Position numbers and translations under genes: made by a program
Shown here: in pieces, positions 1 to 8,625 of the stretch
Position numbering within the stretch: the first letter of the stretch is position 1
How the letters are laid out: every line of letters starts with the position of its first letter
Notes under the pieces: model-generated
What the model saw: only the letters and a program-made list of their open reading frames with translations
What the model was told of the DNA's origin: nothing
Databases searched by the model: none
Source of the DNA: Dehalococcoidales bacterium
GTDB lineage: Bacteria > Chloroflexota > Dehalococcoidia > Dehalococcoidales > UBA5760
NCBI GenBank assembly: GCA_028717305.1
Contig: JAQUOC010000012.1
Span: 1 to 20,094, forward strand
DNA: 20,094 nucleotides
Reading direction: 5' to 3'

Positions 1-1004
1 GCCAGTTCCAGGAACTGGGGCACAAGGTTATCCTTATCGTCGGCGACTGGACCGCCCAGATCGGCGATCCCAGCGGCGCCTCGGTAACCCGCCCCATGCT
101 TTCCGCGGAGCAGGTCAAGGTTAATGCCCAGACGTATATGGAGCAGTTCTTCAAGGTGGTTGACCCGGGTAAGACAGAGGTAAGGTGGCAAAGCGAGTGG
201 TTCGGCAAGTTCAACCTGTCCGATGTCATCCGGCTCACCAGCAGGTTTACCGTGGCCCAGATGCTGGCGCGGGAAGACTTCAGTAATCGCTATAGTGCAG
301 GTCGTCCCATCGCGGTGACCGAGTTGCTCTATCCGCTGCTTCAGGCGTATGACTCTGTAGCCGTCCGGGCCGATGTTGAGTTTGGCGGCACCGACCAGAA
401 GTTTAACCTGCTGGTAGGCCGCGAACTGCAGTCCGCGGTGGGACAGCGTCCCCAGCAGGTGTTCCTGGCCCCTCTGCTGGTAGGTACCGATGGCACCCAG
501 AAGATGAGCAAGAGCCTGGGCAACTATATCGGCGTTGCCGAACCGCCTGTCGAAATGTACGGTAAGGTGATGTCTATTACCGACAATCTTATTCTGGACT
601 ACTTCGAGCTGGTGACCGATGTCTCTGACGAGGAGCTGGCCGAGTTCAAAAGCAGGCTTGATGACAGCTCTTTCAATCCGATGCTGCTCAAGAAGCGACT
701 GGCCCGGGAAATCGTCACCCAGCTCTACGACCGGAATGCAGCCGGTGAAGCTGAGGCGCACTTCACCAGGGTCTTCCAGGAAAGAAAAACACCTGAGAAG
801 ATACGAGAGGGTACCGAATCAAATGTTCCTCTCCGGGATTATCTTGTCATTAATCGGCTTGCGAAGAGCCGGAGCGAGGCCAAGCGTCTTATCGAGCAGG
901 GTGCGGTAGAGGCAGACGGTAAAAAAATCACCGATGTAGACTGGACTTTTCCGAAGGGGACCACTATTAAAGTGGGTAAGCGAGGCCACATCAGATCTAC
1001 CTAG
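1..1004 (+). CDS. tyrS: Tyrosyl-tRNA synthetase, 5' end outside window
   Basis: This class I synthetase charges tRNA-Tyr in the cytoplasm. The open frame runs in from the left edge (first full codon at base 3) through the first in-window ATG at 96, and the peptide before that ATG (VILIVGDWTAQIGDPSG) is typical TyrRS Rossmann-fold sequence, so 96 is not the start. About 333 residues are visible; bacterial TyrRS proteins are usually near 400. Seen in order: the tyrosine-pocket segment with FGGTDQKFNLLVGRE, the KMSKS adenylation loop within GTQKMSKSLGN, a helical anticodon-binding part, and a C-terminal S4 RNA-binding domain (around LAKSRSEAKRLIEQGAVEADGKK, cut here: LAKSRSEAKRL then IEQGAV). 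The gene stops with TAG. About 100 bases, AT-rich towards the 3' end, separate it from the aminotransferase gene. Confidence is high; only the missing N-terminus is unknown. Confidence 0.96.
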   Translation, partial: QFQELGHKVILIVGDWTAQIGDPSGASVTRPMLSAEQVKVNAQTYMEQFFKVVDPGKTEVRWQSEWFGKFNLSDVIRLTSRFTVAQMLAREDFSNRYSAGRPIAVTELLYPLLQAYDSVAVRADVEFGGTDQKFNLLVGRELQSAVGQRPQQVFLAPLLVGTDGTQKMSKSLGNYIGVAEPPVEMYGKVMSITDNLILDYFELVTDVSDEELAEFKSRLDDSSFNPMLLKKRLAREIVTQLYDRNAAGEAEAHFTRVFQERKTPEKIREGTESNVPLRDYLVINRLAKSRSEAKRLIEQGAVEADGKKITDVDWTFPKGTTIKVGKRGHIRST

Positions 1005-1107
1005 TACCGTAACAATCCGACTGGAATCGATTTCCCTCAATATCAGTACTGAATACACCTGTGTGTTTGGAATAAAAAATAAAGAAATTAAAATAAGGAG
1101 AAAAACA

Positions 1108-2196
1108 ATGGAGCACCTACGTATTCCGGGACCGACCCCGTGCCCACCCCAACCCCTGCAGGCAATGGCCAGGCAGATGATCAATCACCGGGGCGGAGAA
1201 TTCGGGCGGATAATGAATGAGGTTACCGCTAATCTTAAGAAGTTGTTTCAGACCGAGGGTGATGTCTTTTTACTGACCGGTTCGGGAACCGGCGGGATGG
1301 AAGCGGCGGTTGTCAATACCCTGTCTCCCGGCGATAAGGTGCTATCGGTATCCATCGGTGTCTTCGGAGACCGCTTCGCTACCATTGCGGAGACTTTCGG
1401 GGCTGAGGTGATCCGACTCTGTTTTGAGTGGGGCAAGGCCGCCGATGCCGATGCCATACGCCGGAAGCTTCAGAGCGAGCCTGACATTAGGGCAGTGCTG
1501 GTCACTCATAATGAAACGTCGACCGGTGTTACCAACGACCTGGCCGAAATCAGCAGCGTAGTCAAGGAGTTTGACAAGCTGCTCCTGGTTGATGCCGTAA
1601 GCAGCCTGGGCTCAATTGACCTGCCCGTTGACCAGTGGCGTTGTGATGTTACCGTTACCGGTTCGCAGAAGGGCTGGATGGTTCCCCCCGGTCTGGCCAT
1701 GGTTAGCGTGAGCAAACAGGCATGGCAGGCACACACCGCTGCTAAGATGCCCCGCTTCTACTGGGATTTCAGCAAGGCGAAGTCCTATCTGGAGAAGGGA
1801 CAAACGCCCTGGACGCCGGCGATTTCCACCGTATTTGCCCTGGAGGTAGCGTTGAAAATGATGTTGGATGAAGGCCTTCCCAACATCGTAGACCGTCATA
1901 TCCGCCTGGGTAAAATGGCCCGCGAGGGAGTAAAATCACTGGGGTTACCCCTCTTCGCCGAGGAAAGATACGCCTCCAATACCGTTACCTCCGTGGCGGC
2001 GGCCGGTGGGCTTGATATTGTCAAGATGCTCAAGATTATGAGAGAGGAACACCATATTGTACTTGGCGGTGGTCAGTTGAAGCTGAGCGGCAAGATATTC
2101 CGAATCGGACATCTGGGCTGGGTGAATGATGCGGATATTGAAGCCGTAATTTCAGCGCTGAAGGTGGTATTGCCGCAGGCCGGGTTCAGGAGGTAG
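1108..2196 (+). CDS. Class V (alanine-glyoxylate / serine-pyruvate type) aminotransferase
   Basis: This is a 362-aa PLP-dependent fold-type I aminotransferase of the serine-pyruvate/alanine-glyoxylate branch. It starts with the family pattern IPGPTPCPP. It has the phosphate-binding loop GSGTGGMEA (about 58-66), the pyridine-contacting Asp in LLVDAVSS (D162), and the Schiff-base lysine in TGSQKGW (K188). I chose ATG 1108 because AAGGAG (1095-1100) lies 7 bases upstream; a GTG at 1063 stays in frame but adds a lysine-rich, non-conserved leader. The stop overlaps the Shine-Dalgarno of serA, and serA starts three bases later, so the two are probably co-transcribed. In several bacteria and archaea this family sits beside serA and is thought to supply the 3-phosphohydroxypyruvate or serine-linked transamination step in place of SerC. 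That role here is inferred from context; the substrate cannot be read from sequence. Confidence 0.92.
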   Translation: MEHLRIPGPTPCPPQPLQAMARQMINHRGGEFGRIMNEVTANLKKLFQTEGDVFLLTGSGTGGMEAAVVNTLSPGDKVLSVSIGVFGDRFATIAETFGAEVIRLCFEWGKAADADAIRRKLQSEPDIRAVLVTHNETSTGVTNDLAEISSVVKEFDKLLLVDAVSSLGSIDLPVDQWRCDVTVTGSQKGWMVPPGLAMVSVSKQAWQAHTAAKMPRFYWDFSKAKSYLEKGQTPWTPAISTVFALEVALKMMLDEGLPNIVDRHIRLGKMAREGVKSLGLPLFAEERYASNTVTSVAAAGGLDIVKMLKIMREEHHIVLGGGQLKLSGKIFRIGHLGWVNDADIEAVISALKVVLPQAGFRR

Positions 2197-2199
2197 GCA

Positions 2200-3774
2200 A
2201 TGAAGGTCCTGGTTACCGAAGCCATTTCCGATGAGGGAGTTGACATTCTGAGCGGGTGCGCTCAGGTGGATGTCAAGCTGGGGTTGAGTGCGGAGTCGAT
2301 AGCATCCATAATCGGTGATTATGAAGCGCTGGTAGTGCGCAGCCAGACCAAGGTTTCCGCCGAGATCATCGAGGCAGGAAACAAGCTGCAGGTTATCGCC
2401 CGCGCCGGCGTTGGGATAGACAACGTCAATGTCGAAGCGGCAACCCGGTGTGGTATCGTGGTTGTTAATGCTCCTACCGGAAATACAATCTCGGCTGCCG
2501 AGCATACGATTGCCTTGATGCTTTCTTTGGCCCGCCATATTCCACAGGCCAACGCTGCTCTTAAGTCCGGGTTGTGGCAGCGCAACAAATTTATGGGCAG
2601 CGAGGTCAGAAACAAGGTGCTGGGTATCGTTGGCCTGGGCAGCGTGGGCTCAGAGGTGGCCAGGCGGGCTAGAGGACTGGAAATGAGACTCATTGCCTAT
2701 GACCCGTTTGTCTCCGTTGAGCATGCCGGCAACCTGCAGGTGGAGCTGTTGCCGCTCGATTCGCTGCTGAAGGAGGCCGACTTCGTCACCCTCCACCTGC
2801 CGTTGACCGAGTCCACCAAGAATCTGATCGGGGCCAGAGAACTGGAGCTGGTCAAGCCGGGGGTTCGTATTATCAACTGTGCCCGGGGCGGGTTAATCGA
2901 CGAAGCGGCGCTGGTCAAGGCGGTCAAGGAAAAAAGAGTGGCCGGAGCTGCCGTTGATGTCTTTCCCAAAGAACCGACCACGGAGAGCCCACTTTTTGAA
3001 AGCGATAGCATCATTGTCACCCCTCATTTAGGGGCCTCCACAACCGAAGCCCAGGCTTTGGTCTCCCGGGACGTTGCCGTTCAGGTTGTGGATGTGCTGA
3101 AAGGACAGCCGGCCAGATACGCGGTTAATGCGCCTTTTATCTCGGCGGAAATGCTGGCGATACTGGCACCGTTTATGGAAGCAGTCCGCACGCTGGGCAG
3201 GCTGGTCAGCCAGCTTGCCGAGGGGCAGATGAGTACCATCAAGCTTGTCTATGAAGGTGAAATCTCCAACTATGAGACCAATGTGCTTAAGGCGTCTGCT
3301 CTGGGTGGAATACTCGAGGCAACCAGTGAAGAGCGCGTCAATCTGGTCAACGCTAATATCGTGGCTGCCAGGCGCGGTCTGACGGTAGTAGAGCAGAAGG
3401 AGGCTGCCTGCAAGCACTATGCCAGTCTTATCACCATTGAGGCAACCACCAGTAATGGTGTTATCACTGTTGCCGGGACGGTAATGCGCGGCGAGCTGCA
3501 TATCGTACGGGTGAACGATTACTGGTTTGATATCGCCCCGGCCAGGGGCTATTTTCTGCTCAGCGACCATCTGGATCGCCCCGGTCTGATCAGTGCGGTC
3601 AGCAAGGTGACCGGTGATGCCGATGTCAATATCAGCTCGATGCATGTCGGACGTCTGAAGCCGAGGGGGCAGGCTTTGATGATACTGGCTCTCGATGAAG
3701 CTCTGTCCGACAAGCAAATCAAGCAGGTGCTGGATATTCCCGATGTCTATGCCGCCAAACTGGTAAGGCTATAG
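2200..3774 (+). CDS. serA: D-3-phosphoglycerate dehydrogenase (long form with ASB and ACT domains)
   Basis: SerA oxidises 3-phosphoglycerate to 3-phosphohydroxypyruvate with NAD, the first committed step of serine synthesis. The 524-aa length fits the long bacterial form. The N-terminal half carries the substrate-domain signature ARAGVGIDNV (68-77), the NAD-binding GLGSVG (145-150), an acidic residue after the second strand (D168, NAD preference), and the catalytic triad R229 (CARGG), E258 (PKEP) and H276 (TPHLGAS). After about residue 310 comes the allosteric substrate-binding domain, then a C-terminal ACT domain (about 450-524, containing DRPGLISAVSKV), which in this family binds serine for feedback control. 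AGGAGGT at 2188-2194 precedes ATG by five bases. Its end faces the DUF1015 gene with only 18 bases between the two stops. Confidence 0.97.
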   Translation: MKVLVTEAISDEGVDILSGCAQVDVKLGLSAESIASIIGDYEALVVRSQTKVSAEIIEAGNKLQVIARAGVGIDNVNVEAATRCGIVVVNAPTGNTISAAEHTIALMLSLARHIPQANAALKSGLWQRNKFMGSEVRNKVLGIVGLGSVGSEVARRARGLEMRLIAYDPFVSVEHAGNLQVELLPLDSLLKEADFVTLHLPLTESTKNLIGARELELVKPGVRIINCARGGLIDEAALVKAVKEKRVAGAAVDVFPKEPTTESPLFESDSIIVTPHLGASTTEAQALVSRDVAVQVVDVLKGQPARYAVNAPFISAEMLAILAPFMEAVRTLGRLVSQLAEGQMSTIKLVYEGEISNYETNVLKASALGGILEATSEERVNLVNANIVAARRGLTVVEQKEAACKHYASLITIEATTSNGVITVAGTVMRGELHIVRVNDYWFDIAPARGYFLLSDHLDRPGLISAVSKVTGDADVNISSMHVGRLKPRGQALMILALDEALSDKQIKQVLDIPDVYAAKLVRL

Positions 3775-3803
3775 CAGCGAGTCTGAAGGGAGCTATTCCA
3801 GCC
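3767..3803. terminator. Possible bidirectional hairpin between convergent serA and DUF1015 stops
   Basis: GGCT-ATAGC (3767-3775) can pair with GCTAT-(TCC)-AGCC (3792-3803), leaving a three-base bulge and a 16-base loop. The structure contains both stop codons. There is no T-run on either strand, so as an intrinsic terminator it is weak. I list it because it is the only structure in the 18-base convergent gap. Confidence 0.25.
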
Positions 3804-5106
3804 TGCGGAAGACCAGGCCTGACGGCGGTTTGGGATAGAAGTAGGTTGATTTTCTGGGCATGCGGTCGCCGGCGTCGGCGATAGCCCTGATTACGTCCGC
3901 TTTGACCGGGCCCAGGAAAAAGGCGAGCTGGTATTCGTGGTTCAATACCCTGTTTATCACATCAGTCTTGTCATGATTGAAGTCGAGTGCGGTTTCCTCC
4001 TGTTCGCCGGTCATACCAATCATTTTTTCCAGTATGACATGGTCGACGATACTGACATCAAGCCTGTTGTATAGTTCGCTGTGGAAGCAGGGCATCATCT
4101 TACCGGCGGCAGCAAAATCGTCCGTATTGAGCAGCAGGAGATTCTCCGGCGACAGACCGAAAAGGACTATCCGGACCCGGTCAGTCGTATCGTCGGCCAG
4201 CAAATCATCGATTTGCCGGGAAATGTCGGGTGTTCTGAGCGGCAGCTCATCTATCTGAAACAGTGTCGCCAGCTTGCTCTTCAGTTCCCCCAGGGCTATC
4301 TTTGACAGACCCCGGACCAGACGGTGGGGTGAGAGAATAATAAGCCCAGGGTCAATGAAATCTACCAGTTCTATCATCACAAAATTAAAGTCTTCATCCC
4401 GGGAGGCTGATGGAGAACAGGTTAGTCTTTCTTTCCGGTAATTCAGGGCACTCTCGTAGCGGTGGTGTCCGTCGGCGATGTAGAGCGGTCTGTCGGAGAG
4501 ACAGGATGCTATCCGGCTGATAATCCCGGGATCGGTGACGGCCCAGATTCTGTGCTCCTCCCCGCTGCCGGTTATATCAATTATCGGTTGGGCCCGTTCC
4601 TGGTCGGCCGCTAGAGAAGCTATCTGCCGCCCGCAGTCTTCGAACAGAGCAAAAACAGGGCTGGTGTTAGCTTGAAGCGCCCACAGCAGGTTCAGACGGT
4701 CGCTCTTCGGTTTGACCCGCGTGTTCTCGTGAGGACGGATGACCATCCTGTCCCATTCCTCCAGTCTGACTGCAGCTATGATGCCGCGGCGCCTGTACCT
4801 GGAGCCATTATGGCTAAAACAGTGCTGATGAAGATAGAGGGCCGGCAGTACGTCCGTCTTGAGGACCCCTTCTTCGAGCCAGTTCCTGAGGGTAGCTGCC
4901 GAACGGGTATATTTATTGTCTTCATCCGTATCCGATGGCAGCTGCTGACCGTGCTCCAGCTTTATAAAGCCATAATCGCTGCGGTGGTGAAGCTCCTGTG
5001 CCATGTCGGGGGTGATGATATCGTAGGGGGGGCAGATGACCGATGAAATATCCGGAACCAGCTGCTTATTGTAGTGTACTCCTCGAAAGGGGCGAATCTC
5101 AGCCAT
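3793..5106 (-). CDS. DUF1015 family protein linked to serine biosynthesis
   Basis: This 437-aa soluble protein belongs to the DUF1015 (COG4198) family, whose biochemical function is not established to my knowledge. Family hallmarks are visible: an N-terminal RPFRGVHYN and CPPYDII (25-31), RPHENT (124-129), and the conserved ADGHHRYESA block (211-220). The clustered His, Asp and Arg residues suggest a metal- or phosphate-binding active site, but that is inference. There is no signal peptide or membrane segment. The ATG at 5106 has only a weak upstream GGATAGGT. DUF1015 genes are often found next to serA, and here the gene converges on serA. No recognisable serB or serC homologue lies in the window, so a role in serine metabolism is the natural guess. 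The 157-base divergent spacer to ligA shows no convincing promoter on this strand. Confidence 0.88.
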   Translation of the reverse strand: MAEIRPFRGVHYNKQLVPDISSVICPPYDIITPDMAQELHHRSDYGFIKLEHGQQLPSDTDEDNKYTRSAATLRNWLEEGVLKTDVLPALYLHQHCFSHNGSRYRRRGIIAAVRLEEWDRMVIRPHENTRVKPKSDRLNLLWALQANTSPVFALFEDCGRQIASLAADQERAQPIIDITGSGEEHRIWAVTDPGIISRIASCLSDRPLYIADGHHRYESALNYRKERLTCSPSASRDEDFNFVMIELVDFIDPGLIILSPHRLVRGLSKIALGELKSKLATLFQIDELPLRTPDISRQIDDLLADDTTDRVRIVLFGLSPENLLLLNTDDFAAAGKMMPCFHSELYNRLDVSIVDHVILEKMIGMTGEQEETALDFNHDKTDVINRVLNHEYQLAFFLGPVKADVIRAIADAGDRMPRKSTYFYPKPPSGLVFRRLE

Positions 5107-5223
5107 ACCTATCCGGTTGCTCTACTTTCTTTAAGTATTTGCCATCCTATTAAGTCTACTTTATCGGGCAGGAAGGGCGCAAACCCGACCAGGATTAGCA
5201 TGGTTATGACGGTGGAGATGATG

Positions 5224-5232
5224 TGATATAAT
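5224..5232 (+). promoter_or_regulatory. Extended -10 promoter upstream of ligA
   Basis: TGATATAAT gives a perfect TATAAT (5227-5232) preceded by the extended -10 dinucleotide TG. Only a poor -35 (TTATGA, 5204-5209, 17-base spacer) can be matched, as is common for extended -10 promoters. Transcription would start near 5239, about 25 bases before the ligA start. Confidence 0.55.
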
Positions 5233-5263
5233 CTGGTAAAGTCATACATCACGGGGTAAGTAG

Positions 5264-7312
5264 TTGCAGAACTCAACCCGGGCGGCGGAAAGAATAGAGC
5301 AGCTGAGGGCCCAGCTTAACCATCATAACTATCGTTATTATGTACTGGACGCCCCCGAAATCAGCGATGCCGAGTATGATGCCCTGATGAAAGAGCTGAT
5401 GCGGCTGGAGGCGGAATATCCGTCGTTACTGACTCTGGACTCGCCTACTCAGCGTGTCGGTGCTGCTCCGGTAGAAGCGTTCGGCGTTGTAGATCACCCG
5501 CTTCCGCTTCTGTCGCTGGGTAATGTCTTCAGCAGGGATGATCTGGAGGAATGGTACACCCGGGTCGTTAGGATACTGGGGGAGCGGCCGTCCCGATTCG
5601 TTTGTGAGCACAAGATTGATGGACTGGCGGTCGCTTTGACCTACGTCGATGGGCAGCTGACCGTCGGTGCTACCCGCGGTGACGGTTTGCGCGGTGAAAA
5701 TATCACTCAGAATCTGAGGACTATTAGGAGTATACCCCTGTCGGTATCCAGGGAGGCGCCCGGTCGTTTTGAGGTACGTGGTGAAGTATTTCTGCCCCGG
5801 GCTGGCTTTGCCAGGTTGAACCGGGAACGGGCTGAGGAAGGGCTCCCTCTCTTTGCCAATCCCAGAAATGCTGCGGCGGGTTCGGTACGCCAGCTCGACC
5901 CCCGTATTACCGCCAAACGCCCGCTGGATATTTATGTCTATATGATGGGTTATGCCGCAGGCGGGTCGACACCCACGACTCACTGGGAGACTATGGAGTA
6001 TCTCAAGTCATTGGGCTTTAAGGTAAATCCCAATAACCGGTTGCTTGACAGTGTTGCCGAGGTGGAGGACTATTATCAGACCTGGGTGAATAGGCGGGAA
6101 AGTCTTTCTTACGAGGCTGATGGTATCGTGGTTAAGGTCGATTCGCTACAGTGGCAGAGGAGGCTGGGAGATGTCGGCCGTGAGCCGAGGTGGGCGGTGG
6201 CCTATAAGTTCCCCGCACTTCAGGGTATTACCAGGTTGAAAGATATCAGGATCAGTGTCGGCAGGACCGGTACTCTTAACCCTTATGCCGTTCTGGAGCC
6301 GGTGTCGGTGGGGGGGGTGACCATTAAGCAGGCAGCTTTACATAATGAGGATGATATCAGACGTAAGGATATCCGTAAGGGTGACATGGTTATTATTCAG
6401 CGCGCCGGTGAGGTAATACCGCAGGTGGTGGGACCGGTGGTCAGCCGACGAAACGGAGCGGAGGAGGAGTTCAGCCTCCTGGAGACGATATTCGATAAAG
6501 ATAGGGGACGTCCGGCCTGCCCGGAGTGCCGGGCTGAGGTGGTTAAGCTTGCCGGTGAAGCAATGTACTATTGCTCCAATGCCGCCTGCCCGGCACAGGT
6601 TAGAGAGCGTATTGAGCACTTCTCTTCACGGGGTGCGATGGATATCAGGGGGATAGGGGAAAGCTTGAGCGGTGTACTCTTTGAGCGGGGGCTGGTCCGG
6701 GACGTAGCCGACCTCTATTTTCTCAAGGAGAGGAAGGGGCAGTTGCTCAAGATAGAGGGAATGAAAGAAAAGAGTGTGGACAATCTGCTCAAGGCTATCG
6801 AACAGAGTAAAGACAGGCCTCTCTACCGGCTTGTCTTTGCCCTCGGTATAAGACATGTCGGAGAAGAGACGGCGGAGCTTCTGGCAAAACGCTTCGGTAC
6901 TATCGATGGACTTACGGAGGCCTGTCGTGATGATCTGCTGTCCGTCCCGTCTATCGGTCCCAAGATTGCCGACAGCATCCGGTTCTTTTTTAGCCAGGAA
7001 GAAAACAAAAGAATTATCCAGAGGTTGAAAGACGCCGGGGTAAGCACCGGGGAAGGAGAGGCTGCGGCGGAAAAACTGCCTTTAGCCGGACAGGAGTTCG
7101 TTATTACCGGTCGTCTGGATAGATACAGCCGGCCGGATGCGGAAGCCCGCATAAAAGCGCTGGGAGGTACAGCCAAGAGTGATGTTACCAAAAAGACTAC
7201 CTATCTGGTTGCAGGCACTGAGCCCGGCTCTAAATTATCCCGTGCCCGGGAATTGGGGATCAAGCAGATTAATGAAGCAGATTTTCTTAAACTGCTAGGA
7301 GAGGAGATATGA
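5264..7312 (+). CDS. ligA: NAD-dependent DNA ligase
   Basis: LigA seals nicks in replication and repair using NAD+ as the AMP donor. At 682 aa it is full length. The Ia region with YRYYVLDAPEISDAEYD is at the N-terminus, followed by the nucleotidyltransferase domain with catalytic lysine K117 in EHKIDG, the conserved GVTIKQAALHNEDDI region of the OB domain, a four-cysteine zinc finger (C419, C422, C437, C442), helix-hairpin-helix repeats (about 455-590) and a C-terminal BRCT domain (about 605-682). Translation starts at TTG 5264 with GGGGTAAG (5253-5260) just upstream; I see no better ATG that keeps the conserved N-terminus. Downstream genes follow closely on the same strand (22-base gap), so ligA probably heads a ligA-methyltransferase-pth transcription unit. 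Confidence 0.98.
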   Translation: MQNSTRAAERIEQLRAQLNHHNYRYYVLDAPEISDAEYDALMKELMRLEAEYPSLLTLDSPTQRVGAAPVEAFGVVDHPLPLLSLGNVFSRDDLEEWYTRVVRILGERPSRFVCEHKIDGLAVALTYVDGQLTVGATRGDGLRGENITQNLRTIRSIPLSVSREAPGRFEVRGEVFLPRAGFARLNRERAEEGLPLFANPRNAAAGSVRQLDPRITAKRPLDIYVYMMGYAAGGSTPTTHWETMEYLKSLGFKVNPNNRLLDSVAEVEDYYQTWVNRRESLSYEADGIVVKVDSLQWQRRLGDVGREPRWAVAYKFPALQGITRLKDIRISVGRTGTLNPYAVLEPVSVGGVTIKQAALHNEDDIRRKDIRKGDMVIIQRAGEVIPQVVGPVVSRRNGAEEEFSLLETIFDKDRGRPACPECRAEVVKLAGEAMYYCSNAACPAQVRERIEHFSSRGAMDIRGIGESLSGVLFERGLVRDVADLYFLKERKGQLLKIEGMKEKSVDNLLKAIEQSKDRPLYRLVFALGIRHVGEETAELLAKRFGTIDGLTEACRDDLLSVPSIGPKIADSIRFFFSQEENKRIIQRLKDAGVSTGEGEAAAEKLPLAGQEFVITGRLDRYSRPDAEARIKALGGTAKSDVTKKTTYLVAGTEPGSKLSRARELGIKQINEADFLKLLGEEI

Positions 7313-7334
7313 TGTTCTCTATCGGGGTTGCGGA

Positions 7335-8009
7335 ATGAGCGGATTTCTGGACTACTTTCAGTTTACTGTTTTTTTGCTGTATATCGCTCTGTTTGTGGGC
7401 AGGATAGTATATCTCAACCGGCGGAACGGGATCAGAGCGATAACGGTTACCATCGACGGCAGCAGGGTAAGGGGCATCCTGACGATTTGTCTGATTGCGA
7501 TCATAACTATCTGGTTTGTCGTAATGATCAGCGGCATTGTCGATCCCGGGGTTTCCTTGTTGCCTCCATCTCTGGAGAGGATATTGATTGATTCGGTGCA
7601 GACTCAAATTGCCGGAGTAATACTGGTCATTCTGGGGTTCGTGGTTTTTACCTCGGCCTGGTTTACTCTGGGGAATGCCTGGCGGGTAGGTAACCGTGAA
7701 GAGGACGATAGCGAGCTTATTACGCACGGTATATATGCTATCTCCAGAAATCCGATCTACCTTTTCTTCATCCTTTACCTGGCCGGCAGCTTTCTTATCA
7801 ACGGTGCCTTGATATTCCTTATTCTTACGGTGCTGATAGTTTTTGATCTGCATTATCTGACACTGGAAGAAGAGGAGTTTTTATCCCGGGCTCACGGGCT
7901 GAGTTTTCGCGACTACTGTACCGTGACCGGCCGTTATATCACCTGGTTTAAGATCTGGCCGATGAGCAGGCTGAGGTTGTCTTCAAGGTGTCCGGAATGT
8001 TCGGAATAG
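7335..8009 (+). CDS. Isoprenylcysteine carboxyl methyltransferase (ICMT/PEMT)-like membrane protein
   Basis: This 224-aa integral membrane protein has hydrophobic segments at about 8-26, 47-66 and 92-112 and a hairpin at about 141-170. The C-terminal half matches the ICMT/phospholipid-methyltransferase fold: THGIYAISRNPIYL (130-143), the counterpart of the G-x-Y-x-x-x-R-H/N-P-x-Y motif that binds S-adenosylmethionine, then EEEEFL (178-183) and YCTVTGRYI (194-202). Bacterial members methylate varied lipids or remain uncharacterised, and true prenyl-cysteine substrates are not expected in most bacteria, so the substrate is unknown. The protein ends in a cytosolic tail with CPEC (219-222), which is unusual and might bind metal. 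The gene lies between ligA and pth; nothing in the context indicates a shared pathway. Family assignment is fairly sure, function is not. Confidence 0.82.
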   Translation: MSGFLDYFQFTVFLLYIALFVGRIVYLNRRNGIRAITVTIDGSRVRGILTICLIAIITIWFVVMISGIVDPGVSLLPPSLERILIDSVQTQIAGVILVILGFVVFTSAWFTLGNAWRVGNREEDDSELITHGIYAISRNPIYLFFILYLAGSFLINGALIFLILTVLIVFDLHYLTLEEEEFLSRAHGLSFRDYCTVTGRYITWFKIWPMSRLRLSSRCPECSE

Positions 8010-8040
8010 CCTTAATAAACTGGCAGGACTAGTTTGCCTA

Positions 8041-8625
8041 ATGAAACTAATCGTAGGACTGGGTAATCCGGGACTGGTTTATGCTCATAACCGTCACAAT
8101 ATCGGGTTCATTTGCCTGAAACACCTCGCCCGGGCATGGGGTATCAAGCTGGATAAAAAGCAGGGTAAGGCCCGTACCGGCAGGGGGGAAGTAGCCGGTA
8201 CCGAGGTCGTTTTAGCCAGGCCGCAGACCTATATGAATCTCAGCGGCGAATCGGTAGCCCCGCTGGTCAGAAAGTTCGATATCGAGCTGGATGACCTGCT
8301 CGTTATTCATGATGATCTCGACCTCCCCTTAGGCAAGATCCGTATCAGCCGGGGCAGCAGCTCCGGTGGGCACAAGGGGGTCAGTTCTATTATCCACGCT
8401 CTGGGTAGTCGAGAATTCCCGCGTCTCCGTATAGGCATCGGGCGGCCGCCGGTTCCGGACAGCGGTCATGGAGAAATGGTTGAGAGCGATGTAGTCCACT
8501 ATGTACTCAGCGACTTTACCGGGGCTGAAGAAGTGGTGATCACGCCTGTGATAACTGTGGTTGGTGAGGCAGCCCTATGTTTCCTGAGCGAAGATATAGC
8601 GCGGGTGATGAACCGGTACAACTAG
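8041..8625 (+). CDS. pth: Peptidyl-tRNA hydrolase
   Basis: Pth cleaves the ester bond of peptidyl-tRNAs that fall off the ribosome, recycling tRNA. The 194-aa length is normal. The N-terminus MKLIVGLGNPG and the following NRHNIGF supply the substrate-binding Asn and the catalytic His (H19). RPQTYMNLSG holds the second conserved Asn, VIHDDLDLPLGKIR holds the catalytic-site Asp, and SSGGHKGVSSI is the conserved glycine/lysine loop. The ribosome-binding site is weak (GGCAGGA about 15 bases upstream), but ATG 8041 is fixed by the conserved N-terminus. It follows the membrane methyltransferase by 31 bases and is probably the last gene of the ligA unit. Confidence 0.97.
   Translation: MKLIVGLGNPGLVYAHNRHNIGFICLKHLARAWGIKLDKKQGKARTGRGEVAGTEVVLARPQTYMNLSGESVAPLVRKFDIELDDLLVIHDDLDLPLGKIRISRGSSSGGHKGVSSIIHALGSREFPRLRIGIGRPPVPDSGHGEMVESDVVHYVLSDFTGAEEVVITPVITVVGEAALCFLSEDIARVMNRYN

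Noticed and set aside
1063..1107. N-terminal extension of the class V aminotransferase from GTG 1063
   Set aside because: The extra 15 residues are lysine-rich translations of an AT-rich leader that contains the AAGGAG ribosome-binding site; ATG 1108 gives the conserved family N-terminus.
3028..3717. 229-codon open frame on the minus strand inside serA
   Set aside because: It overlaps the conserved ASB and ACT domain coding region of serA, has no ribosome-binding site I can support, and its translation resembles no family.
5426..5983. 185-codon minus-strand open frame inside ligA
   Set aside because: It is a shadow of the nucleotidyltransferase domain of ligA with no family motifs.
7287..7853. 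188-codon minus-strand open frame over the methyltransferase gene
   Set aside because: The plus-strand gene has membrane segments and the ICMT motif; the opposite frame gives a hydrophilic sequence without recognisable features.
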